Shown here: positions 35,613 through 44,311 of the stretch, one piece after another | Numbering within the stretch: the first letter of the stretch is position 1 | Layout: each line of letters begins with the position of its first letter | DNA from: Aminipila terrae | GTDB lineage: Bacteria > Bacillota > Clostridia > Peptostreptococcales > Anaerovoracaceae | DNA length: 64,000 nucleotides | Reading direction: 5' to 3' | Assembly: GCF_010120715.1 (NCBI RefSeq) | Contig: NZ_CP047591.1 | Location: 2,356,001 to 2,420,000, forward strand | Program-made: the position numbers and the translations under genes | The notes under the pieces: generated by a model | What the model was told of the DNA's origin: nothing | Seen by the model: only the letters and a program-made list of their open reading frames with translations | Databases searched by the model: none

Positions 35613-35630
35613 ATGATATAATTATATCAT
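35613..35630. promoter_or_regulatory. 18-bp perfect palindrome upstream of the flavoprotein gene
   Basis: ATGATATAATTATATCAT is its own reverse complement and lies about 90-110 bases before the flavoprotein start, overlapping TATAAT-like sequence on both strands. A dimeric repressor operator is likely but the regulator is unknown. Confidence 0.5.
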
Positions 35631-35710
35631 ATGGTTCACATACGTCAATAAGCAGAGGGTAAAAAAATTAAATTTTTAATGCCAAAACACAATTCTTTTG
35701 CTGCTGGAAA

Positions 35711-35753
35711 CACTTAAAAACCCTTTTGGATTGTCCAGGACGGTGTTTGTATT
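35711..35753 (+). repeat. Dispersed terminator-like element, copy 1
   Basis: CTTAAAAACCCTTTTGGATT followed by GTCCAGGACGGTGTTTGTATT; closely matches 44241-44283. Here the left arm has drifted so that the stem is weak, and no plus-strand gene lies directly upstream. Suggests a small dispersed repeat that can act as a terminator. Confidence 0.55.
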
Positions 35754-35926
35754 ATTATGGGCTTATAAGCCTGTTGAGTACATATTTGGACTATGATTAT
35801 TGCTCGTAAACTAGAGTTTGGACTACTTGAAATAGCAATTCTATTTTATTTTGGTACTTTTTATAAAAATGCATATGAAATATAATAAATAAAAATAATT
35901 AATGGAATAATGAGAGGTGAATTAAA

Positions 35927-37225
35927 ATGGAATCTACTTCAAAACTTAGAAAGCACATATTTGTGCTAATAGTAATAACCATTGCAGGTGCAATGATATA
36001 TGGACTTCCTTATTTTAGATCATATTTTTATGATTCTTATCTCAGCACGTATCATTTGACAAATACTCAAATGGGAGCTTTTGGATCAATGTTCGGCGTT
36101 TTTGGAATGATATCATACCTGTTTGGAGGCGTAGTTGCAGACATGGTATCTCCCAGAAAGTTGATGTCAGCTTCCCTGATACTGACTGGAGTTGGAGGTT
36201 TTCTACATCTGATGCATCCGAGTTATGTAATGCTGCTGGCCATATATGCCATGTGGGGATTTACTTCTTTATTTGCTTTCTGGCCATCACTGCTGAAAAG
36301 CCTGAGAGAAATTGCAAACGATGATGAACAAAGTAAAGCATATGGCTTTATGGATGGAGGAAGAGGCATAGTTTATGCCATAGATGGTGCCTGCATAGTA
36401 ACCATATTTGGCTATTTCAGTAAAGTAAGCAATGACGCAGCAGGACTTAATGGAGTAATCACATACTATTCGATTATAGCCGTTGTTTTGGGAATTCTGG
36501 TATTTATTCTGCTAAAAGATTCAAAGCCTTCAAATTCAGCAGAAAAAGCAGGTAAGCCTGAGCAAAGCGATAAAATTTCAGTATCACAGGTTATTGAAGT
36601 AATCAAGATGCCAGCAGTATGGATACTTTCCGCAATCTTGTGCTGTACATATGTAATGAACATAGCTTTCTATTACTTCACTCCGTATGCAACCTCCAGA
36701 TTTGGCATGGCGGCAACGGCAGGGGCTTTCATAACGATTGCTGCACAGTATGTAAGGCCAGTAGCTTCCTTCGGTGGAGGAATATTTGGGGACAAAATAG
36801 GAAGATCAAAAGTTATGTATGTAACATTCTCAATGATGGCAATCGGAACCTTGTTGATGGTAGTTATGGGCAATATGAGCTCTACTTTGTTTATTGTTTT
36901 ATGTATCCTCATTTATGCAGGCATGTATGGTGGATATAGTCTGGTATTTTCCATGATGGAAGAAGGCGGGATTCCTATAAGAGTGGCAGGCACTGCCATT
37001 GGATTGGTATGTACATTGGGATACCTTCCGGAGGTAGTAGTACCGTTTGCTTCGGGTAAGCTTCTGGATACATTTGGAGAAAGTGCTTACCGTTATATGT
37101 TTATCGGTATCACAATTATCATGGTCATAGGCATTGTAATGTTGACTGTATGGGACAGATATGTAAAAAAAATCAAAAAGAACAGTGAATTGGCTGCAGC
37201 TGATGAAAATGCTATTAATGCATAA
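35927..37225 (+). CDS. MFS transporter
   Basis: A 432-residue permease with 12 predicted membrane helices. The loop between helices 2 and 3 reads 'GGVVADMVSPRKLMSASLIL', the MFS signature, and the second half has 'GGGIFGDKIGRSKVMYV'. A soluble loop (about residues 200-220, 'SNSAEKAGKPEQSDKISVSQ') separates the halves. Its layout recalls YihN-type permeases. It precedes a MocR regulator and an M20 hydrolase, so it may import the peptide or N-acyl compound that the hydrolase cleaves. AGAGGTGA precedes ATG 35927. Confidence 0.87.
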   Translation: MESTSKLRKHIFVLIVITIAGAMIYGLPYFRSYFYDSYLSTYHLTNTQMGAFGSMFGVFGMISYLFGGVVADMVSPRKLMSASLILTGVGGFLHLMHPSYVMLLAIYAMWGFTSLFAFWPSLLKSLREIANDDEQSKAYGFMDGGRGIVYAIDGACIVTIFGYFSKVSNDAAGLNGVITYYSIIAVVLGILVFILLKDSKPSNSAEKAGKPEQSDKISVSQVIEVIKMPAVWILSAILCCTYVMNIAFYYFTPYATSRFGMAATAGAFITIAAQYVRPVASFGGGIFGDKIGRSKVMYVTFSMMAIGTLLMVVMGNMSSTLFIVLCILIYAGMYGGYSLVFSMMEEGGIPIRVAGTAIGLVCTLGYLPEVVVPFASGKLLDTFGESAYRYMFIGITIIMVIGIVMLTVWDRYVKKIKKNSELAAADENAINA

Positions 37226-37271
37226 AAATATGATTGAATAATTAATTGCTTTCTAATACTATATTTATATT

Positions 37272-38738
37272 ATGAATATTAAAATCAATAGAAACTGCGA
37301 AATGCCCTATTACATGCAGATAGTTGGGGCCATAAAAAGCATGATTGGACGTCAGGAACTGATTCACGGTTATAAAATGCCTTCTGAAAGAAGACTGGCA
37401 AAGGAACTTGACGTTCATAGAAATACAGTTATTAAGGCATACAGCGTATTGGTATCTGAGGGATTTATGACTGTATCACGAAGTGCGCCAAAGGGGTATT
37501 TCATTGATATACCTGCTGAAGATGATAACTTTACTAACAGGTTTTTCCCTTTAGAGAAGATGATATTGTACGATTATGATCGTCATACTAAAAAGTTTAT
37601 GGACATATTTGCTGATACATTTAGTGACAAATATATTTCATTTGCGGGAATTAACATGAGCAAAGAATGTTTACCGGTTAATGGTATGGAGGATATCATC
37701 AAAAAACTGTTGGAGAAAGCTTCAGATGGAAACATTCTATTAGCAAAACTCAATGAAACAGAGCGTACCAAGCAAAACATTTGCAACATGCTGGTAGACG
37801 AGAATGTATATGTAAAACCACAAAATATACAGTTGATTTCTGAAACAACCAAGGCATTTAATCTCATTACTACCTTATATATGAGAGAAGGAGATTGTAT
37901 CATTGTGGAAGAACCTGTCATGCCAGATGCTGTTTCCATTGTTCGGAACAAAGGCATAGAGGTTATAACTGTACCAATGGACAACGATGGAATGGACATG
38001 GACCTTCTGGAAAATAGGATTGTTCGGCATAAACCAAAATTTATTTACACTATGCCCACATTCCATAATCCAAGTGGTATAGTAATGTCTTTAGAAAAAA
38101 GGATAAAACTTCTTGAACTCACACATAAATATGGGGTTCCAATTATCGAAGAAGATTCGCAGCGTGACTTCCGATACACAGAAGAACGTATCCCAAGTTT
38201 ATATTCATTAGACAGGTACAAATCGGTGGTATATATTGACTCTTTTACCATGTTGTTTCCTTATGGGATTAAAACTGGATACGTAATAGGGCCTACGGAT
38301 CTTGTGAAAATGCTAGGTGTTCTTGTGTCTTTAGATGAAATTTTTATCGATAATATTGGTGATTTTTTGCTGAATGAATATATAGAACGTGGGCTCATGA
38401 AAGAGCATGCAATTGAGTTGGCCACCCATTATAAAAGGAAAAGAGACTTAATGTGCTGTTGTCTGGATGCCATATCGGACAAAGGAATCACATATGATAA
38501 ACCTCGAGGTGGTGTGTTACTATGGTGTTCCCTTAGTAATGACATCAGCGAGAAAAGGGTATATGAGGAAGCAGAAAAAAGAGGAGTACTGGTAATGCCA
38601 GGATTTGTATTTTATCTTGATAAGTACAAAGGGAAAGGGCATTTGCGCCTTTGCTTCTCCAATGTCAGCGATGATGAAATAAAAAGGGGCATAGCATTAT
38701 TGGGAGAAGCAATTGATGCAAGCAAAAGAAAGGTTTGA
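37272..38738 (+). CDS. MocR-type (GntR/aminotransferase) regulator lacking the PLP lysine
   Basis: A 488-residue protein: GntR winged helix (residues 1-75, 'EMPYYMQIVGAIKSMIGRQE', 'MPSERRLAKELDVHRNTVIK') joined to an aminotransferase-like fold (about 110-485). The conserved 'PTFHNPSGIVMS' and 'EEDSQRDFRY' are present, but the internal-aldimine lysine is replaced: the usual SFSK motif reads SFTM (Met about residue 327, codon 38250-38252). It therefore probably cannot bind PLP covalently and may sense another ligand. Three bases upstream of the M20 hydrolase gene and after the MFS gene, which are its likely targets. Confidence 0.85.
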   Translation: MNIKINRNCEMPYYMQIVGAIKSMIGRQELIHGYKMPSERRLAKELDVHRNTVIKAYSVLVSEGFMTVSRSAPKGYFIDIPAEDDNFTNRFFPLEKMILYDYDRHTKKFMDIFADTFSDKYISFAGINMSKECLPVNGMEDIIKKLLEKASDGNILLAKLNETERTKQNICNMLVDENVYVKPQNIQLISETTKAFNLITTLYMREGDCIIVEEPVMPDAVSIVRNKGIEVITVPMDNDGMDMDLLENRIVRHKPKFIYTMPTFHNPSGIVMSLEKRIKLLELTHKYGVPIIEEDSQRDFRYTEERIPSLYSLDRYKSVVYIDSFTMLFPYGIKTGYVIGPTDLVKMLGVLVSLDEIFIDNIGDFLLNEYIERGLMKEHAIELATHYKRKRDLMCCCLDAISDKGITYDKPRGGVLLWCSLSNDISEKRVYEEAEKRGVLVMPGFVFYLDKYKGKGHLRLCFSNVSDDEIKRGIALLGEAIDASKRKV

Positions 38739-38741
38739 AAA

Positions 38742-40028
38742 ATGAATAAGATAGTAGAGTACAGACGGGAATTTCACAAGTATCCCGAATATGGCTGGCA
38801 TGAGTTCAGAACAAGTGCCAGAGTTGCCGAAATTCTTACTGAACTGGGATATGATGTACTAATGGGGCCTGACGTCGTTAATATTGACAGTATTGGTGAA
38901 CCGGAACAATTGACACCTGAGCAGACCAATGAAGCTATGGAGAGAGCTGTTAAACAGGGAGCAAATCCATCTTTTGTAGAGAGAACAAAGGGATATCCAG
39001 GTGTTCTGGCTGTGTTTGATACGGAGAAACCTGGTCCGGTCACTGCATTTAGATTTGAGATGGATTGTCTTCCATATCAGGAGCCTGAAGAAAAAGGCTA
39101 CAGACCTTTTGATGACGGATATGTATCAGTTAACAAGGGCAGGGTCCATGCATGTGGTCATGATGGGCACACAGCAATAGGCCTTGGAATTGCAGAAGAA
39201 CTTATGGGTAAGAAAGAACAACTTTCAGGGAAGATTAAGCTGATATTTCAGCCTGCTGAAGAGACCTTCTATGGAGCGCAAGCGGTTGTAGATAAAGGAC
39301 ACCTAGACGATGTGGACTATTTCTTAGCAATGCATATCGCATTAAGCGGGGAAAACAAACCATTGCCATCAAATACGATTGCATGCGGCTGTAAGGATTT
39401 TCTCAGTGACAGACAGTTAGATGTCTATTTTGAGGGAAAAGCTGCACATCCATGCGGAGCTGCTCAGGAAGGAAAAAATGCACTGCTTGCAGCCTGTTCT
39501 GCGGCACTTAACATCCATGCTATAGCTCCTCATGAAGGGGGACTGTTCAGAGTAAATGTTGGGGAAATACATGCGGGTGTATGCGCAAATACAATAGCAC
39601 CTAATGCGTTGATGCGTCTGGAATATAGAGGGCAGACACAAGAAATCAGCCAATATGCGGGCAAACGTGTATTTGACATACTAGATGGTGCCGCCAAATC
39701 TTATGATCTGTCATATAAGTATATTGATTACGGAGAGGTACCAGCCGGTGTCAGTGATGATGAAATCATGGAAGTGGTTAAGCGTGCAGCGGGCAAGGTT
39801 CCATGGTTTAAAAAAATTTATTTTGAAGGTAACGTAGGTGGTACTGATGATGCTGCAGTAATGATAAATAAGGTCCAGGAAAACGGTGGCAAGGGCACTT
39901 ATATAGGAATTGGTACAGACACTACTTCACCTTTACATAATGCCAAGTTTGATTTTGACGAAGAGTGTCTGGGTGCAGCAGTAGACATGTGTATGTATGC
40001 TCTTAAAGAACTTCATGAGCAGGAATAA
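38742..40028 (+). CDS. M20-family metal-dependent amidohydrolase (AbgB-like)
   Basis: A 428-residue hydrolase. The metal site includes 'HACGHDGHTAIGLGIAEELM' (Cys-Gly-His-Asp-Gly-His) and 'IFQPAEETFYGAQAVVDKGH' (catalytic Glu pair); a lid/dimerisation domain follows ('GKAAHPCGAAQEGKNALLAA') and the C-terminal metal His is in 'TTSPLHNAKFDFDEE'. Members cleave amide bonds of N-acyl amino acids, indole conjugates or p-aminobenzoyl-glutamate; the substrate here is unknown. Clustered with an MFS permease and a MocR regulator, suggesting uptake and cleavage of one conjugate. A terminator follows. Confidence 0.88.
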   Translation: MNKIVEYRREFHKYPEYGWHEFRTSARVAEILTELGYDVLMGPDVVNIDSIGEPEQLTPEQTNEAMERAVKQGANPSFVERTKGYPGVLAVFDTEKPGPVTAFRFEMDCLPYQEPEEKGYRPFDDGYVSVNKGRVHACGHDGHTAIGLGIAEELMGKKEQLSGKIKLIFQPAEETFYGAQAVVDKGHLDDVDYFLAMHIALSGENKPLPSNTIACGCKDFLSDRQLDVYFEGKAAHPCGAAQEGKNALLAACSAALNIHAIAPHEGGLFRVNVGEIHAGVCANTIAPNALMRLEYRGQTQEISQYAGKRVFDILDGAAKSYDLSYKYIDYGEVPAGVSDDEIMEVVKRAAGKVPWFKKIYFEGNVGGTDDAAVMINKVQENGGKGTYIGIGTDTTSPLHNAKFDFDEECLGAAVDMCMYALKELHEQE

Positions 40029-40054
40029 ATAGTAAAAAGCTTTAAATAGCGAAT

Positions 40055-40101
40055 GGGCTAGTGAATGCTATGGAAATACCAGTATTCATTAGCCCTATTT
40101 T
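40055..40101 (+). terminator. Terminator of the MFS-MocR-M20 cluster
   Basis: GGGCTAGTGAAT pairs with ATTCATTAGCCC (one G-U) and is followed by TATTTTAG. Confidence 0.85.
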
Positions 40102-40234
40102 AGTGCATGGATTTTTTGTATAACATTTATGTTTCAGTCGTATTACCATTTGGTTATGAAATAGATTTTTGTCGTTTTTTCTGCTATAATTTTCAATAGA
40201 AAAAAATGTTCTGTTTTATATAAGAGGAGTTTTC

Positions 40235-41647
40235 ATGACTAAAGAAATAAAATTCATTAACATATTTATTAATATATTTATTTTTATAATATTTTTCTGC
40301 GTTATTACGGGAAAACCAGTTGCTGCAGCAACCCACGATGACATTAATCTTGTAATTAATAATAAGCAGGTAGCGGCAGATGTTATGCCCATTATCCAGG
40401 ATAATCGAACTCTTGTTCCAGCAAGAGCAGTATTTGAGACCCTTGGAGGAAATGTTGAATGGGATCAGGGTAATTATAAGGTTACCGTTAAATATGACAG
40501 TGTTGTTGTCATTCTTAAAATTAATAATAAGGTTGCTACTGTAAACGGTGAAGGAAAAACGCTGGATGTTCCAGCCACAATAATAAACGGGAGGACCATG
40601 ATTCCTGTCAGGTTTGTGGCAGAGGAACTGGGCTTTCAGGTTGGATGGATTGATTCCACAAGGACAGTAACAATCACTTCTCCTCAAAAGCCTGAAGAAC
40701 CCCCTGTAATCATAGGACACTTGACAGAGGTTCAAGCAGAAAAAGGAACCTCAAATAATGCGAATACAATAGTAACCATTCAAATGTCAGAACCGCTCAA
40801 AGGGTTGGATAGCTATTCCACAAAGGTGTTGACCTCTCCCGACAGATTTGTTCTGGATGTGAAGGATTTTCTAGTAGATTCAAAGATATCAGATTTAACT
40901 TATAACCAGAAGGATTCACCCTTAGCGGCTGTAAGAATTTCTGATTATGATAAAAATACCGCTAGGATTGTATGTGATCTGAAGGAAGCCACAACTCCAA
41001 TTGTGGATTTATCTAAAGATGGGAAAACCTTAACCATTTCCTTCAGAACTTTGACTACATATTTTAATCCTATGGAAGATGGAAAACTGGTGGTGGTATT
41101 AGATCCAGGTCATGGCGAAGCTACGGCAGGGAAACGAAGTCCGGACGGTTCGTTGAGAGAATATGAATTTAATCGGGCTGTGGCAAATAAAATGAAGAAC
41201 GTTTTAGAGGCTCAGGGAATAGAAGTAATTCTTACAGTAAATAATGATTCTGATCCAAGCCTTTCGGAAAGATGTGAAAAGGCAAACAATTCCGATGCTG
41301 ATATTTTTGTCAGTATACATGCAAATGCTTTTGGCAACGGAAGTGAATGGACAAGCCCGAGTGGTTGGGAAATCTATTATTTTGAGGGAAGTGTCCTAGG
41401 CAACCAGCTTGCAGAGGACATTGCAGAGTCCAATTTTCCACAAATAGCCATCAATAACCGGGGTATTAAAACAACGTCGAATTTATATGTAATTAAACAT
41501 ACATCTATTCCATCTGTACTGATAGAGCACGGCTTCTATACAAATCTTCAAGAAGTTCAACTATTGAAAAGCGATGAATGGAGAGATAAAGTGGCAAGTT
41601 ATAATGCAGAAGGCATAATAAAATTTTTCAATTCTTATAAAAAATAA
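40235..41647 (+). CDS. N-acetylmuramoyl-L-alanine amidase with stalk and AMIN domains
   Basis: A 470-residue exported wall hydrolase: signal/anchor (about 8-32), a copper-amine-oxidase-N stalk domain (about 40-145, 'IIQDNRTLVPARAVFETLGG', 'INGRTMIPVRFVAEELGF'), an AMIN domain (about 160-275) and an Amidase_3 domain. Zinc ligands and catalytic Glu are visible: His in 'LDPGHGEATAG' (residue 293), Glu in 'LREYEFNRAVA', His in 'VSIHANAFGNG' and Glu in 'VLIEHGFYTN'. It cleaves the amide between muramic acid and the stem peptide, in cell separation or sporulation. Monocistronic with its own terminator. ATG 40235 follows AGAGGAG. Confidence 0.92.
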   Translation: MTKEIKFINIFINIFIFIIFFCVITGKPVAAATHDDINLVINNKQVAADVMPIIQDNRTLVPARAVFETLGGNVEWDQGNYKVTVKYDSVVVILKINNKVATVNGEGKTLDVPATIINGRTMIPVRFVAEELGFQVGWIDSTRTVTITSPQKPEEPPVIIGHLTEVQAEKGTSNNANTIVTIQMSEPLKGLDSYSTKVLTSPDRFVLDVKDFLVDSKISDLTYNQKDSPLAAVRISDYDKNTARIVCDLKEATTPIVDLSKDGKTLTISFRTLTTYFNPMEDGKLVVVLDPGHGEATAGKRSPDGSLREYEFNRAVANKMKNVLEAQGIEVILTVNNDSDPSLSERCEKANNSDADIFVSIHANAFGNGSEWTSPSGWEIYYFEGSVLGNQLAEDIAESNFPQIAINNRGIKTTSNLYVIKHTSIPSVLIEHGFYTNLQEVQLLKSDEWRDKVASYNAEGIIKFFNSYKK

Positions 41648-41718
41648 CTGAACCTTTCATGGATATATCCGTAAAAATGGTAAATGTATTATATACTGAT
41701 GATAATGTAATTGTTTGT

Positions 41719-41746
41719 AAAAGTACCCGTATGGGTACTTTTTTTA
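41719..41746 (+). terminator. Terminator of the amidase gene
   Basis: AAAAGTACCC, loop GTAT, GGGTACTTTT and more Ts. Confidence 0.88.
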
Positions 41747-41774
41747 TGGGTGTGTTTAGGGAAGCTTACCCTAT

Positions 41775-42250
41775 CTAGTCATTTGAGAGGCTGTTCATTA
41801 GCTCATGAAGTGTACCCCAAAGCTGAATTGCTTTTTCCCGTTGAATATTTGTGGAGCAAATCATTTGCTCTGGTATACCAGCAGCAGCTTTTTTTAGTGC
41901 TCGACCCTGATTAGTGAGCCTTACATAAACATTCCGTTCATCATTACTGCTGCGAATTCTATCAATATAAGATAGACTTTCAAGTTTTTTCAGCAGCGGC
42001 GTCAATGTTCCAGAATCCAGAGTCAGGCGTTTTCCCAGTTCCTTGACTGTAACGTCATCTTTTTCCCAAAGGGCCAACATGGTAATATAGCTTGTATAAG
42101 TCAGATTAAGAGGTTCCAAAAGAGGTTTATATTTTCGGATGATTTCTTTAGAGCAGACATAAAGTGCAAAACATAACTGATTGTCAAGTTTTAGTGCTTC
42201 ATCAGGGAGATTCCATCCAATTCGGAAATTTGATTTTGTTTTTTCGCCAT
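41775..42250 (-). CDS. ohrR: OhrR-type MarR regulator (organic peroxide sensor), one-base frameshift
   Basis: With one A restored in the A6 run (complement of 42239-42244) the protein is 158 residues from ATG 42250. The N-terminal helix 'LKLDNQLCFALYVCSKEII' aligns with OhrR and contains its peroxide-reactive Cys (LCF), then 'LLEPLNLTYTSYITMLALWE' with the Tyr residues that bond the oxidised Cys, and the winged helix 'SGTLTPLLKKLESLSYIDRI'. Reduced OhrR represses; oxidation releases DNA. It faces an MBL-fold gene across a region with two near-identical operators that overlap both promoters, so it should repress both itself and that gene. Unrepaired, the reading frame loses the sensor Cys. Confidence 0.85.
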
Positions 42251-42277
42251 ATTAAAGCCTTCTTCCTGTTTGATTTA

Positions 42278-42292
42278 TACAATTTAATTGTA
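42278..42292. promoter_or_regulatory. OhrR-type operator over the -10 of the regulator's own promoter
   Basis: TACAATTTAATTGTA, an inverted repeat matching the known OhrR half-site TACAATT/AATTGTA. On the minus strand TTGACT (complement of 42310-42315), a 17-base spacer and TACAAT (complement of 42287-42292) make a good sigma-A promoter whose -10 is the operator. Confidence 0.82.
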
Positions 42293-42325
42293 ATAAATTT
42301 ATTTTCTAAAGTCAATCAAAAGGAA

Positions 42326-42363
42326 TTGACAAACCAATGTAGATTGAGTACAATTGAATTGTA
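42326..42363 (+). promoter_or_regulatory. Promoter and OhrR-type operator of the MBL-fold gene
   Basis: TTGACA (42326-42331), 17-base spacer, TACAAT (42349-42354); the -10 is the left half of the operator TACAATTGAATTGTA (42349-42363). Same geometry as the divergent promoter, so one repressor can silence both. Confidence 0.87.
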
Positions 42364-42396
42364 AACTATCAATATGGATTAGAAAGGATGATAATC

Positions 42397-43146
42397 ATGG
42401 AAATCAAAGCGGTAAAACTATATGAAGGCGGATTTATGAGTGAATCTTTTGCACTTGGAGGTGAAGATAAAGGACAGACATTGGATGATACCAAGACCTA
42501 TTCTTCCAGTTTGCAAAATTATTTAATCGATATGGGCAATGAGGTGATTCTAATTGATACGGGTCTTCCGAAAGAGACCCAGGATACGTTACCTAAGGCG
42601 GGACAAAAAATCTATCAGGGTAAACGAATCAGGGACTATGTTTCTGCCTTGGAAAATTTAGGATACAGTCCGGATAATGTGAGCAAGATTCTTCTCACTC
42701 ATAAACATCCAGATCATTCTGGTGAACTGAGAAGCTTCCCAAACGCTAAAATTTATCTTTCAATGGCAGAAGCAGAAGCCATGAACCTGACTGGAGACAA
42801 TATAATTCCCGTAGAGTATAATGACGGCCCTTATTACAATTTTGAGAAAAGCAAAAAAATAGCTGACGGCGTTTATTTTCTCCCTGCACCGGGGCATACA
42901 AAGGGCAATAGCGTTGTAGTGGTGGAAAAAGATGGCCTTTTTTATATGATTCACGGGGATATTACTTATACTGATGAAGCACTGCGTGCAAACAAACTTT
43001 CTATGGTATTCGAAGATCTGGATGCGGCCAAACAATCCCTGGAAAAAGTCCGTACATTTATTCAGAAAAATCCTACGGTATATATTTCCACCCATACACC
43101 GGAAGGTATTGAAAGTCTTGAGCAGAAAAAGGTTATGAAGCTTTAG
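42397..43146 (+). CDS. Metallo-beta-lactamase-fold hydrolase (AHL-lactonase/glyoxalase-like)
   Basis: A 249-residue MBL protein. ATG 42397 is nine bases after AAAGG; ATG 42388 gives three more residues. Metal motif THKHPDHSG (HxHxDH), a later His in 'LPAPGHTKGNSVVV', Asp in 'YMIHGDITYTDEA' and a final His in 'VYISTHTPEG'. Size and layout resemble N-acyl-homoserine-lactonase-like enzymes, but the fold also covers glyoxalases and persulfide dioxygenases. Since it is the target of an OhrR-type regulator, its role is probably in handling oxidised or thiol-linked products; that is inference. Confidence 0.85.
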   Translation: MEIKAVKLYEGGFMSESFALGGEDKGQTLDDTKTYSSSLQNYLIDMGNEVILIDTGLPKETQDTLPKAGQKIYQGKRIRDYVSALENLGYSPDNVSKILLTHKHPDHSGELRSFPNAKIYLSMAEAEAMNLTGDNIIPVEYNDGPYYNFEKSKKIADGVYFLPAPGHTKGNSVVVVEKDGLFYMIHGDITYTDEALRANKLSMVFEDLDAAKQSLEKVRTFIQKNPTVYISTHTPEGIESLEQKKVMKL

Positions 43147-43249
43147 GCCAAATCAGTTGCACCAGCCTTACATTTCTAAAAGGGTTATATAAAATGACTT
43201 GATTAACAAATTTCCATATGTTACCATATGTATGGAGGTGTGTGAATTA

Positions 43250-44203
43250 ATGAAAAAATTTTTAATTATTTTCCTTTGTCTATTTATAGTATTAACTACT
43301 GTTGGATGTGGAGGGGAGAAACCTGAACAGGCGGTTAAAAGTATGTTAGATGCTGTTAAAGCTGCAAATCAAGAAGCTGCGGAAAAGTATATAGATTATG
43401 ATAAACTGACAGATCAGGAAGAGGATGGAAGCTTCGCTTCAAAGAATGAGGAAATCTATAAATTAATTCTTAAAAATTTAAACTATAAGATATTATCTTC
43501 CAGTGAAGATGGAGATAAAGCTACAGTTAAAGCAGAAATAACAAATATTGACATGAAACCTATTATGGATAAAATGTTTTCAGATGCAATTGCACTGGCT
43601 TTTTCAGGGTTAAGTGATGAACAGCTGGAACAAAAGTTCAATAAAAATTTTGAAAAACTGATAAATAACAAAGATAACAAAACTATTACTAATACCGTAA
43701 CAATAACATTGAATAAAAAAGATAACCACTGGAAAATTGATGTAAGCGATGAACTAGCAAATGCCATATCAGGAAATTTAATTACCGTACAGAAAGAAAT
43801 GAAGGATTCTTTTGGTGGGAGTGATACATCTGATAAACTAGATGAAATTGATAGCTGGCTTACAGAGGACATTTGGAATAAAGGTTTTTGTGATATAAAC
43901 TGGTATACCTATGATGGTACTGATTCTTCTGGTGATACTATAGATATAGAATTTACCTTACAACAATTGGATTCATCCATTAAGGTTAAGGCAGAGTATG
44001 ACAAATATATGGGACAGCTAAAAGGGGAAGAATATAACGAATTGAAGGGTATTTGGGGAAAACTTTCAGCTGAAATTGATTCTTTATCTTCACAAATAAA
44101 AAATAATCCACCAAAAGCAAGTGATGAGAGTACGGGAGTTGATACTGGAAAGTTTGAACAATATAGTGATGCTTTTTCAGATGCAATAAATAAGTTAGAA
44201 TAG
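43250..44203 (+). CDS. Lipoprotein of unknown function (DUF5105-like)
   Basis: A 317-residue lipoprotein: signal 'FLIIFLCLFIVLTTVGCGGE' with lipobox TVGC, then an NTF2-like front part ('PEQAVKSMLDAVKAANQEAA', 'KIDVSDELANAISG') typical of DUF5105/DUF4878 lipoproteins of Firmicutes, and a second helical half. ATG 43250 follows GGAGGTG. Stands alone between the MBL gene and a terminator. Cell-surface role, substrate unknown. Confidence 0.75.
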   Translation: MKKFLIIFLCLFIVLTTVGCGGEKPEQAVKSMLDAVKAANQEAAEKYIDYDKLTDQEEDGSFASKNEEIYKLILKNLNYKILSSSEDGDKATVKAEITNIDMKPIMDKMFSDAIALAFSGLSDEQLEQKFNKNFEKLINNKDNKTITNTVTITLNKKDNHWKIDVSDELANAISGNLITVQKEMKDSFGGSDTSDKLDEIDSWLTEDIWNKGFCDINWYTYDGTDSSGDTIDIEFTLQQLDSSIKVKAEYDKYMGQLKGEEYNELKGIWGKLSAEIDSLSSQIKNNPPKASDESTGVDTGKFEQYSDAFSDAINKLE

Positions 44204-44240
44204 TTATGACAACTGTGTTACTTAATTAAAAATAAGAAAA

Positions 44241-44283
44241 TACTTAAACACCGTTTTGGATTGTCCGAGACGGTGTTTGTATT
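44241..44283 (+). terminator. Terminator of the lipoprotein gene (dispersed element, copy 2)
   Basis: AAACACCGTTTTGG, loop ATTGT, CCGAGACGGTGTTT then GTATTTT: a 14-base stem with G-U pairs. Nearly the same 43-base sequence occurs at 35711-35753. Confidence 0.8.
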
Positions 44284-44311
44284 TTACGAACAAACTAACA
44301 GCTGTGGAATT

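Larger units (their letters stand above)
35522..35926. other. Divergent intergenic region (flavoprotein gene / MFS gene)
   Basis: Contains AACCAC/GTGGTT hairpin near 35574-35597, an 18-base perfect palindrome at 35613-35630, and at 35711-35753 a decayed copy of a terminator-like element also present at 44243. No gene seen. Minus-strand AT-rich -10-like sequences lie around the palindrome. Confidence 0.5.
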
